Positions 37,277-46,562 of a DNA stretch of 64,000 bases are shown here, piece by piece. Source of the DNA: an uncultured Aquimarina sp. (GTDB taxonomy: Bacteria; Bacteroidota; Bacteroidia; Flavobacteriales; Flavobacteriaceae); NCBI GenBank assembly GCA_947498785.1, contig CANMLS010000001.1:303550-367549 (forward strand). The letters run 5' to 3'. Under the pieces are notes generated by a model that searched no databases, was not told where the DNA came from, and was given only the letters and a program-made list of their open reading frames with translations. A program made the position numbers and the translations under genes. Numbering within the stretch: the stretch's first letter is position 1; every line of letters starts with the position of its first letter.

Positions 37277-38428
37277 ATGAAAACAATATTGAAATTTGTT
37301 AGTATTGCACTACTCTCATCGTTATTTTTTTATTGTTCTGGTGATGATAATACTACATCAAATCCAGATCCAAATCCAGACCCAGATGGTGGAGAACCTA
37401 CTGATGCCACTACAATCTTAATAAGTACGTTAAGTATTCCTTGGGAATTAGTATGGGGTCCAGATGATTTTCTTTGGGTTACCGAACGAAATGGTAAAAT
37501 AAGCCGAATACATCCTGATACTGGAGAACAACAAGAAGTGTTAACCATTAGTAATGTAGCACAAGTTCAGGAAAGTGGATTACTTGGTATGGTTCATCAT
37601 CCAAATTTTGACACTAACCCATACATCTATGTGGTGTATACTTATAATGGCTCTAGTGGATTATTAGAACGATTAGTTCGTTTTACCTTTGCTAATAATA
37701 CATTATCAGATGAAACTGTATTATTAGATCAGATTCCAGCTAATTCTGTCCACAACGGATCTCGTTTACTTATCACTCCAGATTTACATCTTCTTATGAC
37801 TACTGGAGATGCTGGAAATACTAGCCTTTCTCAGAATATGAACTCACTTGCAGGTAAAATTTTGAGATTAAATCTAGATGGTACTATCCCTGCAGATAAT
37901 CCATTTACAGGAAGTTATATCTATAGCTTAGGACATAGAAACCCTCAAGGACTTACGTTTCACCCTAATGGTAATATATATAGTTCTGAACATGGTCCTA
38001 ATTCTGATGATGAAATCAATCGAATTGTATCAGGTAAAAATTATGGCTGGCCAGAAGTAAAAGGAATTATTGATACTCCCAGTGAACAGACATTTGCAGC
38101 AGGAAAAGAAGTAATAGAATCTATTTTTAATTGGACTCCTACAATAGCTCCTTCTGATCTTGTATTTTACACAAGTGATCGAATTCCAGAATGGACCAAT
38201 AAATTTCTAATGACAGTTTTAAAAGATCAAAGAATAATTGCGCTTACATTAAATGGAGATGGAACCTCTATAATAGAAGAAGAAATATTTTTTAATAGAG
38301 AATTTGGTCGTTTACGTGATATTACTGTCTCTCCATCGGGAAGAGTTTTTATTGCAACTAACGGAACCTCTTATGGAGATACAAGTGCAACTCATCGTAT
38401 TATAGAAGTTAATAGAATAGAGCCATAA
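37277..38428 (+). CDS. PQQ-dependent sugar dehydrogenase-like lipoprotein
   Basis: 383 residues. N-terminal lipoprotein signal (LLSSLFFYCSGDD) and a DPNPDPDGG spacer precede a six-bladed propeller of the soluble glucose/sorbosone dehydrogenase type: IPWELVWGPDDFLWVTERNG, HHPNFDTNPYIYVVYT, NSVHNGSRLLITPDLHLLMT (catalytic His region), YSLGHRNPQGLTFHPNG and SSEHGPNSDDEINRI, KNYGWP. It oxidises aldose sugars in this family; the actual substrate is not predictable. Confidence 0.9.
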   Translation: MKTILKFVSIALLSSLFFYCSGDDNTTSNPDPNPDPDGGEPTDATTILISTLSIPWELVWGPDDFLWVTERNGKISRIHPDTGEQQEVLTISNVAQVQESGLLGMVHHPNFDTNPYIYVVYTYNGSSGLLERLVRFTFANNTLSDETVLLDQIPANSVHNGSRLLITPDLHLLMTTGDAGNTSLSQNMNSLAGKILRLNLDGTIPADNPFTGSYIYSLGHRNPQGLTFHPNGNIYSSEHGPNSDDEINRIVSGKNYGWPEVKGIIDTPSEQTFAAGKEVIESIFNWTPTIAPSDLVFYTSDRIPEWTNKFLMTVLKDQRIIALTLNGDGTSIIEEEIFFNREFGRLRDITVSPSGRVFIATNGTSYGDTSATHRIIEVNRIEP

Positions 38429-38591
38429 TCTCGAAACCGCACCTACATCCTACACTAAAAAAAAGCAAAATCCTCAAAGATATATCAGGCTTGTTTTGTC
38501 ATGAAAAACACTAAATAAACTCTACAAATTTCCTAAATAAGTTTAGCTGTACTTTATTGTTTATCAAGTTTTTACACAAAAAACTTGGATT

Positions 38592-38612
38592 AATTACGGT
38601 TTTTCCGTAATT
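38592..38612. promoter_or_regulatory. Palindrome AATTACGG-N5-CCGTAATT
   Basis: A perfect 8-base inverted repeat around TTTTT, 35 bases before the ATG of the small gene at 38647. The arrangement suits a dimeric repressor or activator site just at the transcription start. Regulator unknown. Confidence 0.45.
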
Positions 38613-38646
38613 TTAAAGTCCCCTTAATATTTAAAATTGATAACTT

Positions 38647-38898
38647 ATGCGAAAAACTACAATGGAGCAGCAGTTTAATGCTCGACACTTAGATCTCAAA
38701 TACAGAGATATTTGGGATAAAGGAATTCATCTCTTTAGTGTAAACGATAGAAATCGTGATTTTTACTATTCCATTTTTTATGTAGACTTATTGTTTGTAG
38801 AAGTCATTTATAACAAAATCAATGGAGAAATCCTTAGCATCAAAAGTTTTACTGATAAAGGAAAATTAATGTTCTATCTAAGAGAAGACTTCTCTTGA
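38647..38898 (+). CDS. Small hypothetical protein, 83 residues
   Basis: MRKTTMEQQFNARHLDLKYR, then a compact alpha/beta-looking sequence (FYYSIFYVDLLFVEVIYNKI, GEILSIKSFTDKG). No signal or membrane segment. It stands alone behind a perfect palindrome and converges with the EamA gene. Family not recognised. Confidence 0.65.
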   Translation: MRKTTMEQQFNARHLDLKYRDIWDKGIHLFSVNDRNRDFYYSIFYVDLLFVEVIYNKINGEILSIKSFTDKGKLMFYLREDFS

Positions 38899-38945
38899 TA
38901 ATCATCAAAAGAAATAGTTTGATTTAAAATATATTTCTATTGTAA

Positions 38946-39773
38946 TTATCTACGATACCAGATATTAAGTATTAGTCCAGTAATAACCAATAATGTCCCA
39001 ACTAAACTAAGTAGAGGATACATATCACTAAACCAGAATACCCCAGCAATCATAGTGAAAACAACTTCTACATATTTAAGGGATACTACCCTATTTGTGG
39101 CTTGTGATTGGAAAGCTTTAGTCATGAATAATTGGCCAAAATATCCAAACACTCCAAGACTGAGTAGTAATATCCATTCTATGCCTATTGGTGTTGTCCA
39201 TTTAAACATGGATAGTACACCTCCTACTATAACTGAAATCCACATAAAGTAATTCACAATAACTACAGGGTGATCTCTCTTTCCTATTTTATTAATAAGT
39301 ACATAAACTATTCCGCTAAAAATTGCAGATCCTAAGATTAACAAAAATCCCAAAGAATCAATGTTAGAATCAAACCCTTTTATCATCAACACTCCTATAA
39401 AAGCCATCAAAAAAAATAACCACTGTAATGATTTCACTTTTTCTTTTAGAAAAAAGACTGCAAAAATGGTGGCAAAAACAGGAGATAAATATCGCAGCGA
39501 AACTGCGGAACCTATAGGCAAATAATTAACAGACATAAAAAATAATCCCATAGAAGTTACTCCAGCCAATCCTCGAAATATTAATAATTTCTTTTGATTA
39601 CCCAAAACTGGAATCTTATGCCATACCAAATAACTTGTTGTAAAGAACAATGATCCAAAAGCTCTAAATAATACTAATTGTCCTCCTCCAAAATGTGATA
39701 AATACTTTACAAACAAGTTCATTACTGTAAAACATACAGCACTAAATAACATAAAATATATGGCTTTTTTCAT
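38946..39773 (-). CDS. EamA/DMT family transporter
   Basis: 275 residues, ten hydrophobic segments in two EamA halves (MKKAIYFMLFSAVCFTVMNL; GLAGVTSMGLFFMSVNYLPI; second half from GFLLILGSAIFSGIVYVLIN). ATG 39771-39773 is preferred over a GTG at 39794 which overlaps the hipA stop. Such permeases export metabolites or amino acids. Position 20 bases behind hipA suggests read-through from the toxin-antitoxin promoter, without a functional link being evident. Confidence 0.88.
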   Translation of the reverse strand: MKKAIYFMLFSAVCFTVMNLFVKYLSHFGGGQLVLFRAFGSLFFTTSYLVWHKIPVLGNQKKLLIFRGLAGVTSMGLFFMSVNYLPIGSAVSLRYLSPVFATIFAVFFLKEKVKSLQWLFFLMAFIGVLMIKGFDSNIDSLGFLLILGSAIFSGIVYVLINKIGKRDHPVVIVNYFMWISVIVGGVLSMFKWTTPIGIEWILLLSLGVFGYFGQLFMTKAFQSQATNRVVSLKYVEVVFTMIAGVFWFSDMYPLLSLVGTLLVITGLILNIWYRR

Positions 39774-39793
39774 CAAAACGTCAAATATACACA

Positions 39794-41080
39794 CTACAGC
39801 CGTAATCGAAATACCTTCTTTAATTTATTTGCTTGAGATTGAGGAATTCCTGATTTTTTTGCATAAATATCCCAATCTGATAATACCTCTATTACGCGTT
39901 GTATAGCCTCCTTATGATTTTTATAACTAATCTTATCTCCTACAGAGGTTAAATCCTGCATTGTAAAATCATCTCGCTTACCATTTACTGACATCTGATG
40001 CATACTAGTCCATATACCCATGGGATTATAAGAATATGTGATATCATACGCAGGAGAAAGCCTCCAAACACCTTCTTTATTCATAAGGAAAGAAATATTT
40101 TTAGTATGATCATCCTGATTACGAGAAATAATATTAAATATCATTCTTTTATATAGCTGAATAGCATCTGTATGTGGTAATCGTAGTTGACGCATCACTT
40201 CAAAAGCATTTTCATAAGAATAAGTTCCTGGAGATTTATAATCAAAATGTGCTAGTGAACACAATGTTTGCATATGTATTTTTTTATTATGATCAGGGCG
40301 GTCAAAACGTTTTGTCATAAAATGTGCTCTATCATGCTCTTCAAAGAGTAAAGAATGCTCCATATCAATACCACAATCAATTGCCATTAGATAGTATGCA
40401 TATTCGATCCTACCATATCCTTGAGGATCTCCCAGTGAAGCATCGTTTACCCCATCAAATTTAAAAATATAATGATTAAATCCATCAGGAGCCTTTGCTT
40501 GTCCAGAACGTATTTCATTTGTTTTTGGGTTATATGCAATTATAGCTTTTGCCCTTTGCCCTCCCGCAGAAGTTCCTACTTTGATCAACTCATTAAGATG
40601 TTCGGTTTCAGAAAGATTGAGTGTTAATTTTTCTCTTGTATTAAGCACTTTTTCTGCTAGTTCTGTAAGCTTATCAACTTCTAGCGTGGTAGTTTGTGTT
40701 TGTCCGATACGTTTTGCGGGTTGAAACTCTAATGCCCCCATTCCACGTTTTCCAATATAACAAAGACGATCTAATGGAGTAAATTCTGATTTAGGAATAT
40801 TATTAAGTATTAGCCATTGATCAATTAAACGATTTCCAAAATCATCTGGTAATACATCAGACAACATTCCTGGTAACCCTTTATATGTTTCCTGATTTAA
40901 ATTTGGGAAACTATATATTTTCTTTTCAGAAGATCGTATCGGCATATGTATTGGTGATACATCCAGGTTTTTATTTAGAAATGATGAAAAAAATTCAAAA
41001 GAAGCAAAATTCTTAGCACTATCCCAGCTTAACGCCCCTAATTCTTCTCCCCAAAGCATAATTTTAATAACATCTACCAT
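39794..41080 (-). CDS. hipA: HipA-type Ser/Thr kinase toxin
   Basis: 428 residues. VGTSAGGQRAKAIIAYN (about 167-183) is the HipA loop with the autophosphorylated serine (S-x-GG-x-R-x-K), and IISRNQDDHTKNISF holds the catalytic Asp (about D323), with SPAYDIT as the metal-binding motif. E. coli HipA phosphorylates GltX; HipA here should inactivate a tRNA synthetase or similar target, by family knowledge. Its ATG overlaps the hipB stop by seven bases, so translation is coupled. Full length, no damage seen. Confidence 0.92.
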   Translation of the reverse strand: MVDVIKIMLWGEELGALSWDSAKNFASFEFFSSFLNKNLDVSPIHMPIRSSEKKIYSFPNLNQETYKGLPGMLSDVLPDDFGNRLIDQWLILNNIPKSEFTPLDRLCYIGKRGMGALEFQPAKRIGQTQTTTLEVDKLTELAEKVLNTREKLTLNLSETEHLNELIKVGTSAGGQRAKAIIAYNPKTNEIRSGQAKAPDGFNHYIFKFDGVNDASLGDPQGYGRIEYAYYLMAIDCGIDMEHSLLFEEHDRAHFMTKRFDRPDHNKKIHMQTLCSLAHFDYKSPGTYSYENAFEVMRQLRLPHTDAIQLYKRMIFNIISRNQDDHTKNISFLMNKEGVWRLSPAYDITYSYNPMGIWTSMHQMSVNGKRDDFTMQDLTSVGDKISYKNHKEAIQRVIEVLSDWDIYAKKSGIPQSQANKLKKVFRLRL

Positions 41081-41403
41081 GACGGGTCTTCATTATGATT
41101 CTTAGAACTACGAGATGCTCGTTCACGCTCTTTTCCTTTGAGTTTTAATAATGCTATTGGACTGATTCCTGGATCAGGAAAAAGTGTATGTAATGCATCT
41201 AAATCTCCAAATGCCCTAAGTATTTGAACAAAAGTTAACAAGGTGGTTGTTTTACCTGATTCAAAATTTTTGATAGTTTGCACATGCACTCCAGCTCTTT
41301 TTGAAAGTTCCTCTTGAGTAATATTAAGATTAAGCCTTCTTTGTTTCACTCTTTGGGTAAGCTGAATCAAAATTTGTTCGTCTGAAAGATTATTTATATC
41401 CAT
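41074..41403 (-). CDS. hipB: HipB-type antitoxin, XRE family regulator
   Basis: 109 residues with an HTH_3 domain (RRLNLNITQEELSKRAGVHVQTIKNFESG, quoted in part: LNITQEELSKRAGVHVQTI). The C-terminal tail is basic and hydrophilic (RERASRSSKNHNEDPSW), as in HipB antitoxins whose tail is proteolysed. It binds operator DNA and neutralises HipA in the family. Four palindromic sites directly upstream are its probable operators. Confidence 0.88.
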   Translation of the reverse strand: MDINNLSDEQILIQLTQRVKQRRLNLNITQEELSKRAGVHVQTIKNFESGKTTTLLTFVQILRAFGDLDALHTLFPDPGISPIALLKLKGKERERASRSSKNHNEDPSW

Positions 41404-41420
41404 AACATAAATTTTAGTGT

Positions 41421-41440
41421 AAGAATAATAAAATATACTT
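41421..41440. promoter_or_regulatory. HipB operator O1
   Basis: AAGAATA-N6-TATACTT, one mismatch from the perfect palindrome. Nearest to the hipB ATG (18 bases away). Confidence 0.6.
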
Positions 41441-41462
41441 TAATAATACAAAAACATTTATT

Positions 41463-41482
41463 ACGTACAAATAAATATACTT
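41463..41482. promoter_or_regulatory. HipB operator O2
   Basis: ACGTACA-N6-TATACTT, two mismatches in the left half. Centre 42 bases from O1. Confidence 0.5.
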
Positions 41483-41498
41483 ACTATCATCACTTGAA

Positions 41499-41506
41499 CA
41501 AATATA
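41499..41506 (-). promoter_or_regulatory. -7 box of the hipBA promoter
   Basis: On the minus strand the sequence reads TATATTTG, an exact TAnnTTTG. It lies between operators O2 and O3, where bound HipB would block it. A clear -33 element is not seen. Confidence 0.5.
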
Positions 41507-41510
41507 ATTA

Positions 41511-41530
41511 AAGTATACCAAAATATACTT
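41511..41530. promoter_or_regulatory. HipB operator O3
   Basis: AAGTATA-CCAAAA-TATACTT, perfect palindrome halves. Centre 48 bases from O2. Confidence 0.75.
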
Positions 41531-41550
41531 AAAAAATGAAAAATAATATA

Positions 41551-41570
41551 AAGTATAATAAAATATACTT
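41551..41570. promoter_or_regulatory. HipB operator O4
   Basis: AAGTATA-ATAAAA-TATACTT, perfect palindrome halves. Centre 40 bases from O3. Confidence 0.75.
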
Positions 41571-41735
41571 TATATTAAAAAGTGAAAACACCTCTATAAA
41601 TACAGGATAAAAACATAAAAACCCCAATAAAAAATAGGTAAAACCCCCTATTTTACCATTCAAAATATCATTAATTTTAGATAGCCTTAAACAACACACC
41701 TCTCCACATCGTCTGATCACTTAAATTCTTAAGAT

Positions 41736-42062
41736 ATGAAAAAACACTCTTTTCAATCACAAAATATTTGTGTTATACTTGCAATAACACTGCTCTACTC
41801 AAGTTGCATGACAACAAGAGTTGTAAGTCTCTATGACAATGACTCTATAGCAAAAAACACTAAAACAACATGGAGCTATGCATGGGGATTAGTTTCTCCA
41901 AAAGACATAGATGCCGATTGCGACACCAAACGAATGAGCTCTGCTACCAACTCCACTACTCTGGGACACATTTTATTATCTACTATAACATTAGGCATTG
42001 TAGTACCACAAACTATAGAATGGGAATGCGCCCCACCAGACCCTAGTATAAACGAACTATAA
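41736..42062 (+). CDS. Bor-like lipoprotein
   Basis: 108 residues. Lipoprotein signal ending LLYSSCMTT. The motif WSYAWGLVSPKDIDADCDT and the hydrophobic LLSTITLGIVVPQTIEWECA resemble Bor/Lom-type serum-resistance lipoproteins found in many Bacteroidota, with two cysteines that may pair. The FAD oxidase gene follows after 70 bases. Confidence 0.7.
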   Translation: MKKHSFQSQNICVILAITLLYSSCMTTRVVSLYDNDSIAKNTKTTWSYAWGLVSPKDIDADCDTKRMSSATNSTTLGHILLSTITLGIVVPQTIEWECAPPDPSINEL

Positions 42063-42132
42063 GACAATACTTTAACTAATTACAAAAAGTAAAGTATACA
42101 TTAAGCGCAAATAAAATTGTAAAAACTATATT

Positions 42133-43746
42133 ATGACATTACCAAAAGGTATTGAAGTACTTCCTATACAAAAATGGGAAAACAAACATCAAAACTTCAC
42201 ACAAAGACTCACTCCAAATGCTTCTTTTAAGATTCGCAACGACAATACACTCCCCAAAGGGGCAGATAAATATATTGCAACCACAAAAAACCTACAATGG
42301 TTGATTGGACACGCGATAGATAACAAAACACGACTAAGAGCAATGGGAAGCGGATGGTCATTTTCTAAAGTTGCTGTATCAGAAGGAGGTATTTTAGACA
42401 CCAAATCATTGCGTCTCAATTTTTCTGTCAGTAAACCTAATGTTTCCAATACATACTTAAACAAAGGTGGATCGGCAGATAGTCTATTCTTTGCGCAATG
42501 CGGAGTATCAATACTTCAACTAAATTCAAAACTAGAAAAAGAAAAGCGACCAAGCCAGTCTATAAAGGCTTCTGGCGCAAGTAATGGACAAACATTAGCT
42601 GGAGCTTTATCTACAGGAACACATGGAGCTGCTTTTAATGTTGGGTCAATTCAAGATTTTGTTACTGGAATACACTTAATCGTTAGCAAAGACCGTCATA
42701 TTTGGTTAGAACGCAATTCTAACCCTGTTGTATCCGACAAATTTATGAATTGGTTAGGAGCAGAACTAATTAGAGATGATACAATGTTTAATGCTGCATT
42801 AGTAAGTTTTGGTAGTTTTGGAATTATTCATGGAATAATGATAGAAACGGAACCTAAATTTTTACTAGAAGAGCACCGAATCGAAGGAATAGCATACAAC
42901 AGCAATTTAAAAAACACAATGAAAACATTAGATTTTTCATTAATTAACAACATTCTTCCCTTCCCTCAATTCTCCCCAGACCGAGAATTGTATCATTTTG
43001 AGGTTATTATCAATCCTTATGATTTTGAACCGAACAATACAAAAAAAGGAGTATTCTTAAAAGCATCATACAAACGTAAATATAGAGACAATTACACTCG
43101 AAGAACTTCTGACAACAAAGGACTTACTTATGGTGATGATTTACTAGGACTAATACAAACCGTAATGGATAGCCTAGGAGGACTATCGGTTCTTTTAGTA
43201 CCCAAATTGGTAAATATTTTATTCCCTTTGGCGTACAAAGAAGTTCCACCCCTAGAAGGCACAATAGGAGAAACATTTAACAACACAAAATTTAGAGGTA
43301 AAGTAGCGAGTGCAGCTCTTGGTATCGATATCAAAGATAGCGTACGTGTTGTAGAGGAAATTCTCAACATCATCAAAAATGGAGATACTTTTCCTGGCGG
43401 AATATCATTGCGCTATGTAAAAGGAACAGAAGCCTTATTAGGATTTACAAAGTTTGCAAAAACCTGTGTTCTAGAATTAGACGGAGTAGACGCTGATGTT
43501 ACTCGCAAATTCTACGAAAAGATATGGAATCGATTAGAAACTATAAACATACCATATACATTACATTGGGGAAAAATAAATTTTAATTTAAACTTTCAAA
43601 GAATTAATAACATGTACGGCTCTGCAACAGTGCAACACTGGATTGACACACGTAATTCACTACTAACTCCAGATGCAATGCAAGTGTTTACTAATAGCTT
43701 TATAGAACAATGTGGTCTTAATAAAAAAATTGGAGTTATTGTTTAA
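42133..43746 (+). CDS. FAD-linked oxidase (lactone/cholesterol oxidase-like, VAO family)
   Basis: 537 residues. PCMH-type FAD domain with RLRAMGSGWSFSKVAVSEGG, ILDT and GALSTGTHGAAFNVGS (flavin loop), followed by an ALO-like substrate domain and IPYTLHWGKINF near the end, as in aldono-lactone oxidases. No twin-arginine or lipoprotein signal is seen. A histidine in the STGTHG loop could carry the flavin covalently. The substrate is unknown, probably a sugar acid lactone or sterol-like alcohol. Confidence 0.82.
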   Translation: MTLPKGIEVLPIQKWENKHQNFTQRLTPNASFKIRNDNTLPKGADKYIATTKNLQWLIGHAIDNKTRLRAMGSGWSFSKVAVSEGGILDTKSLRLNFSVSKPNVSNTYLNKGGSADSLFFAQCGVSILQLNSKLEKEKRPSQSIKASGASNGQTLAGALSTGTHGAAFNVGSIQDFVTGIHLIVSKDRHIWLERNSNPVVSDKFMNWLGAELIRDDTMFNAALVSFGSFGIIHGIMIETEPKFLLEEHRIEGIAYNSNLKNTMKTLDFSLINNILPFPQFSPDRELYHFEVIINPYDFEPNNTKKGVFLKASYKRKYRDNYTRRTSDNKGLTYGDDLLGLIQTVMDSLGGLSVLLVPKLVNILFPLAYKEVPPLEGTIGETFNNTKFRGKVASAALGIDIKDSVRVVEEILNIIKNGDTFPGGISLRYVKGTEALLGFTKFAKTCVLELDGVDADVTRKFYEKIWNRLETINIPYTLHWGKINFNLNFQRINNMYGSATVQHWIDTRNSLLTPDAMQVFTNSFIEQCGLNKKIGVIV

Positions 43747-43895
43747 ATAAACAAACTTAAATCCTTGTAAAACAAATAATTGAATATTTAAAAAACAATG
43801 CGAATGTATTTTATCTATATTTCTATTCTTTGGCACAATACTAGCTTATTATAAATATATTTTATTACTTTAGATTTTTAATCCCAAATCCTACA

Positions 43896-44861
43896 ATGAA
43901 AAAGCTGCCTCCCTTACTATTGCTTTTTTTAGCTCAAATCTCCTATTGTCAGATATATACAGTACTAGATTCTGTACAAAAAACCCCTATCTCTTATGCT
44001 ACAATTTCTTTTGGAAATGGAAATGGCACTTTTGCAGATGCAGATGGTCGTTTTCAGTTTTCGAAAAAATGGTATTCTGATATTGACTCTTTATACATTT
44101 CGGCAGTTGGACATAAAGAAAAAACCATATCTACCTCATTATTAAGTAAAAATATACTATTAATTGAAGATATAGCTGAACTAAAAGAAGTGTATATTAC
44201 TGCTGAAAAGAAAAGAAAATATAAAACAAAAAAAATTACACCAGAAGTACATAACGACTATTTTAAAAGCTGGCTACCTACCGTAGAGTCAGAAATCGCT
44301 GTTTTCTTCCCCAGAAATTCAGAAAAGTCTACAAAAATTGCTTCTGTACACCTACCCATTAAAACAGAGTCATCAAATAAAAACTCAAATAGCACTGGAT
44401 CATTTTCTACATTATTCAAAATGCAATTCTATGAAAACGACAAAGGCTTCCCTGGAAAAAGATTACCCTACGAAGATATCATATTCAATGTTACTGATAA
44501 AGACAAATCCAATTTTGAACTGAACGTTTCAGAACACAAAGTATTTATACCAAAAGAAGGGATTTTTGTATCTATCCAAGTACTCGGTTATGCAGACACC
44601 AAAGGAAAACTTCAACAGACAAAAAAATATAGCGAAATCGAAACCAGAAAGGGCATTGTAAAGGTTTCTACCACCTTTAGACCATTACTACCATTTACGG
44701 ATAAAATAAACACCTACAAAACCTTTACACGAAGAATATTCTTTAAAAATAGAGCCTGGCAACGTTTTGACAGAGAATATAGCAATAATAACAATCTTAT
44801 TAAAAACAATAACACTAATTACGGAATGGGCTTAAAACTGCATTTATATGAAGATAAGTAG
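43896..44861 (+). CDS. Carboxypeptidase-regulatory-like domain protein
   Basis: 321 residues with a signal peptide (MKKLPPLLLLFLAQISYCQ). Residues 20-100 form a CarboxypepD_reg-like beta-sandwich (TPISYATISFGNGNGTFADA, DGRFQFS), as at the N-terminus of TonB receptors but with no plug or barrel. The remainder (EVYITAEKKRKYKTKKITPE, QFYENDKGFPGKRLPYEDII) is a family of unknown envelope proteins. Converges with the SulP gene. Confidence 0.82.
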   Translation: MKKLPPLLLLFLAQISYCQIYTVLDSVQKTPISYATISFGNGNGTFADADGRFQFSKKWYSDIDSLYISAVGHKEKTISTSLLSKNILLIEDIAELKEVYITAEKKRKYKTKKITPEVHNDYFKSWLPTVESEIAVFFPRNSEKSTKIASVHLPIKTESSNKNSNSTGSFSTLFKMQFYENDKGFPGKRLPYEDIIFNVTDKDKSNFELNVSEHKVFIPKEGIFVSIQVLGYADTKGKLQQTKKYSEIETRKGIVKVSTTFRPLLPFTDKINTYKTFTRRIFFKNRAWQRFDREYSNNNNLIKNNNTNYGMGLKLHLYEDK

Positions 44862-44894
44862 CCTATTAAGCCGAATCTTTTTTAAGCCAATATT

Positions 44895-46562
44895 CTAATC
44901 CAGAAAAGATCTTCGTTTTTGATTAAATTGTACCGCAGCTTCATGAATATCTTCATGCTCCATTCTATTTTCTGCATAATCTATAGCATCAGAGATCGTA
45001 AGGTAATAGTAATCTCTTCCTAATTTATCTGTAAAGCCCGATCTCTTTAGAAAATCTCTAACCGGACCAATCGTTCCAACCATTAATAGCTGTATCCCGA
45101 GATTATCTAAATATTGATAAATATCTTCCAAAACATGTAAACCAGTACTATCTATATCATGCATGTTTGTATTATCAAGAATTAAAAAATTTGGTTGTAC
45201 ATCTCGATATGACACATATTTAAAAATAGTATCTTTAAAATATCCTGAGTTTCCAAAATACAGTTGATTATCAAATCTAATAATTAGATATTCTTGAGAT
45301 TGAACAGCATTAGGGAATCTATTGATATTTCTATAATACTTAGTTCCTGGGATATTTACCAATTCTGCTATGTGCGGACGAGCACTATAATATTGAAGAA
45401 AAATAAAAGACAGTAGTACTCCTATAAAAATACCATTCTCTACTCCGAAAATTAAAGTTCCCAAAAAAGTTATGATCATTACAATAAAGTCACGTCTTCT
45501 TAAACTAAAAAGATATTTGGCTTCCTTATAATTAATCAATCCAAATACAGATACCAGGATAATGGCTGCAAGAGTAGATTTTGGAATGTAGTAGAAAAAG
45601 GTAGTAAGAAACAACAAAGATAATATAACCATTATTGCAGCAACAATAGAAGAAATTGTAGTCTTCGCTCCTGCTTCACCATTAATTGCAGTCCTACTAT
45701 AACTTCCCGACGAAGGAACCGCCTGAAAAAATGCTCCAATCATTTTTGCAATCCCTAAAGCTAATAATTCTTGATTAGGACGTATCACATGATCTCTATT
45801 TTTCATCTCCATAGACTTAGCGATACCAATACTTCCAACATATCCTATAAAAGTGACAGTAAGCACAGTAGGGATTAAAGTAATCATACTATCATAATTC
45901 ATGTCTGGGATACTAAAAGATGGCAAACCACTTGGAACATCTTCAATAATTGCCAGTCCTTTTTCTTTCAAATTAAAGAAATACGCTAATAATGTTGTGA
46001 TTACAAGTACGCCAAGTGCCCCTGGAAAAGAACGTTTCCACTTTTTTAACAATACTATCACTACAATAGAACCCACACAGATTGCTATAGTAATCCAATT
46101 TACATCAGAAAAATGTCCAATAACATATCCAATAGTCTGATGTGTATATTTATAGTTTGGAATAGCCATTCCTAATCCCTCTTCTAGCTGAGAAACAATA
46201 ATAATGATTGCCGCAGCAGAGATAAAACCAGAAATAACTGGCTGAGAAATAAGATTTACTAAAAAACCCATCCTTAACACACTCATTATAATTTGCAGCA
46301 CACCAATAAGGAAACCAGTAAACAAAACCAAGGCTATAAACTTATCTGTAAACGGATCTGCAAGCTGACTGACACCACTCATTACTAAAATTGCAGTAAC
46401 TGCTACAGGGCCTATACTTAATTGTCTCGATGTTCCAAAAAAGGCATAGAGTAACAATGGAACCAAACAAGCATACAACCCATAAATTGCAGGAACGCCC
46501 ATCAATAAAGCATATGCTATAGCCTGTGGTATTAATATTACTCCTACTGTAACACCTGCCAA
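44895..46562 (-). CDS. SulP family anion transporter with STAS domain; start codon unclear
   Basis: 555 residues from TTG 46560-46562 (AGVTVGVILIPQAIAYALLM), about 10-12 membrane segments, C-terminal STAS domain (QEYLIIRFDNQLYFGNSGYF ... ILDNTNMHDIDSTGLHVLED). SulP proteins carry sulfate, bicarbonate or other anions with Na+ or H+. The frame stays open upstream to 46676 and reads like the family's N-terminus (LQKIVPFLQIFAKKEYNSAF, FKSDILAGVTVG), but contains no ATG, GTG or in-frame TTG there; only CTG at 46637 or ATA/ATT codons remain. Either a rare start is used or the ATG has been lost. Confidence 0.88.
   Translation of the reverse strand: MAGVTVGVILIPQAIAYALLMGVPAIYGLYACLVPLLLYAFFGTSRQLSIGPVAVTAILVMSGVSQLADPFTDKFIALVLFTGFLIGVLQIIMSVLRMGFLVNLISQPVISGFISAAAIIIIVSQLEEGLGMAIPNYKYTHQTIGYVIGHFSDVNWITIAICVGSIVVIVLLKKWKRSFPGALGVLVITTLLAYFFNLKEKGLAIIEDVPSGLPSFSIPDMNYDSMITLIPTVLTVTFIGYVGSIGIAKSMEMKNRDHVIRPNQELLALGIAKMIGAFFQAVPSSGSYSRTAINGEAGAKTTISSIVAAIMVILSLLFLTTFFYYIPKSTLAAIILVSVFGLINYKEAKYLFSLRRRDFIVMIITFLGTLIFGVENGIFIGVLLSFIFLQYYSARPHIAELVNIPGTKYYRNINRFPNAVQSQEYLIIRFDNQLYFGNSGYFKDTIFKYVSYRDVQPNFLILDNTNMHDIDSTGLHVLEDIYQYLDNLGIQLLMVGTIGPVRDFLKRSGFTDKLGRDYYYLTISDAIDYAENRMEHEDIHEAAVQFNQKRRSFLD

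Larger units (their letters stand above)
41404..41735. promoter_or_regulatory. hipBA control region
   Basis: 332 bases between hipB (minus) and the Bor-like gene (plus). Its hipB half holds four AAGTATA-N6-TATACTT operators; its other half has an inverted repeat AAAATAGG/CCTATTTT (41631-41654) that may be a terminator or leader hairpin. A 63-codon frame through the region is a by-product of the repeats. Confidence 0.75.

Noticed and set aside
41529..41720. 63-codon minus-strand frame upstream of hipB
   Set aside because: It is produced by the repeated operator sequence (FIFF/YILLYF tail) and is not protein-like.
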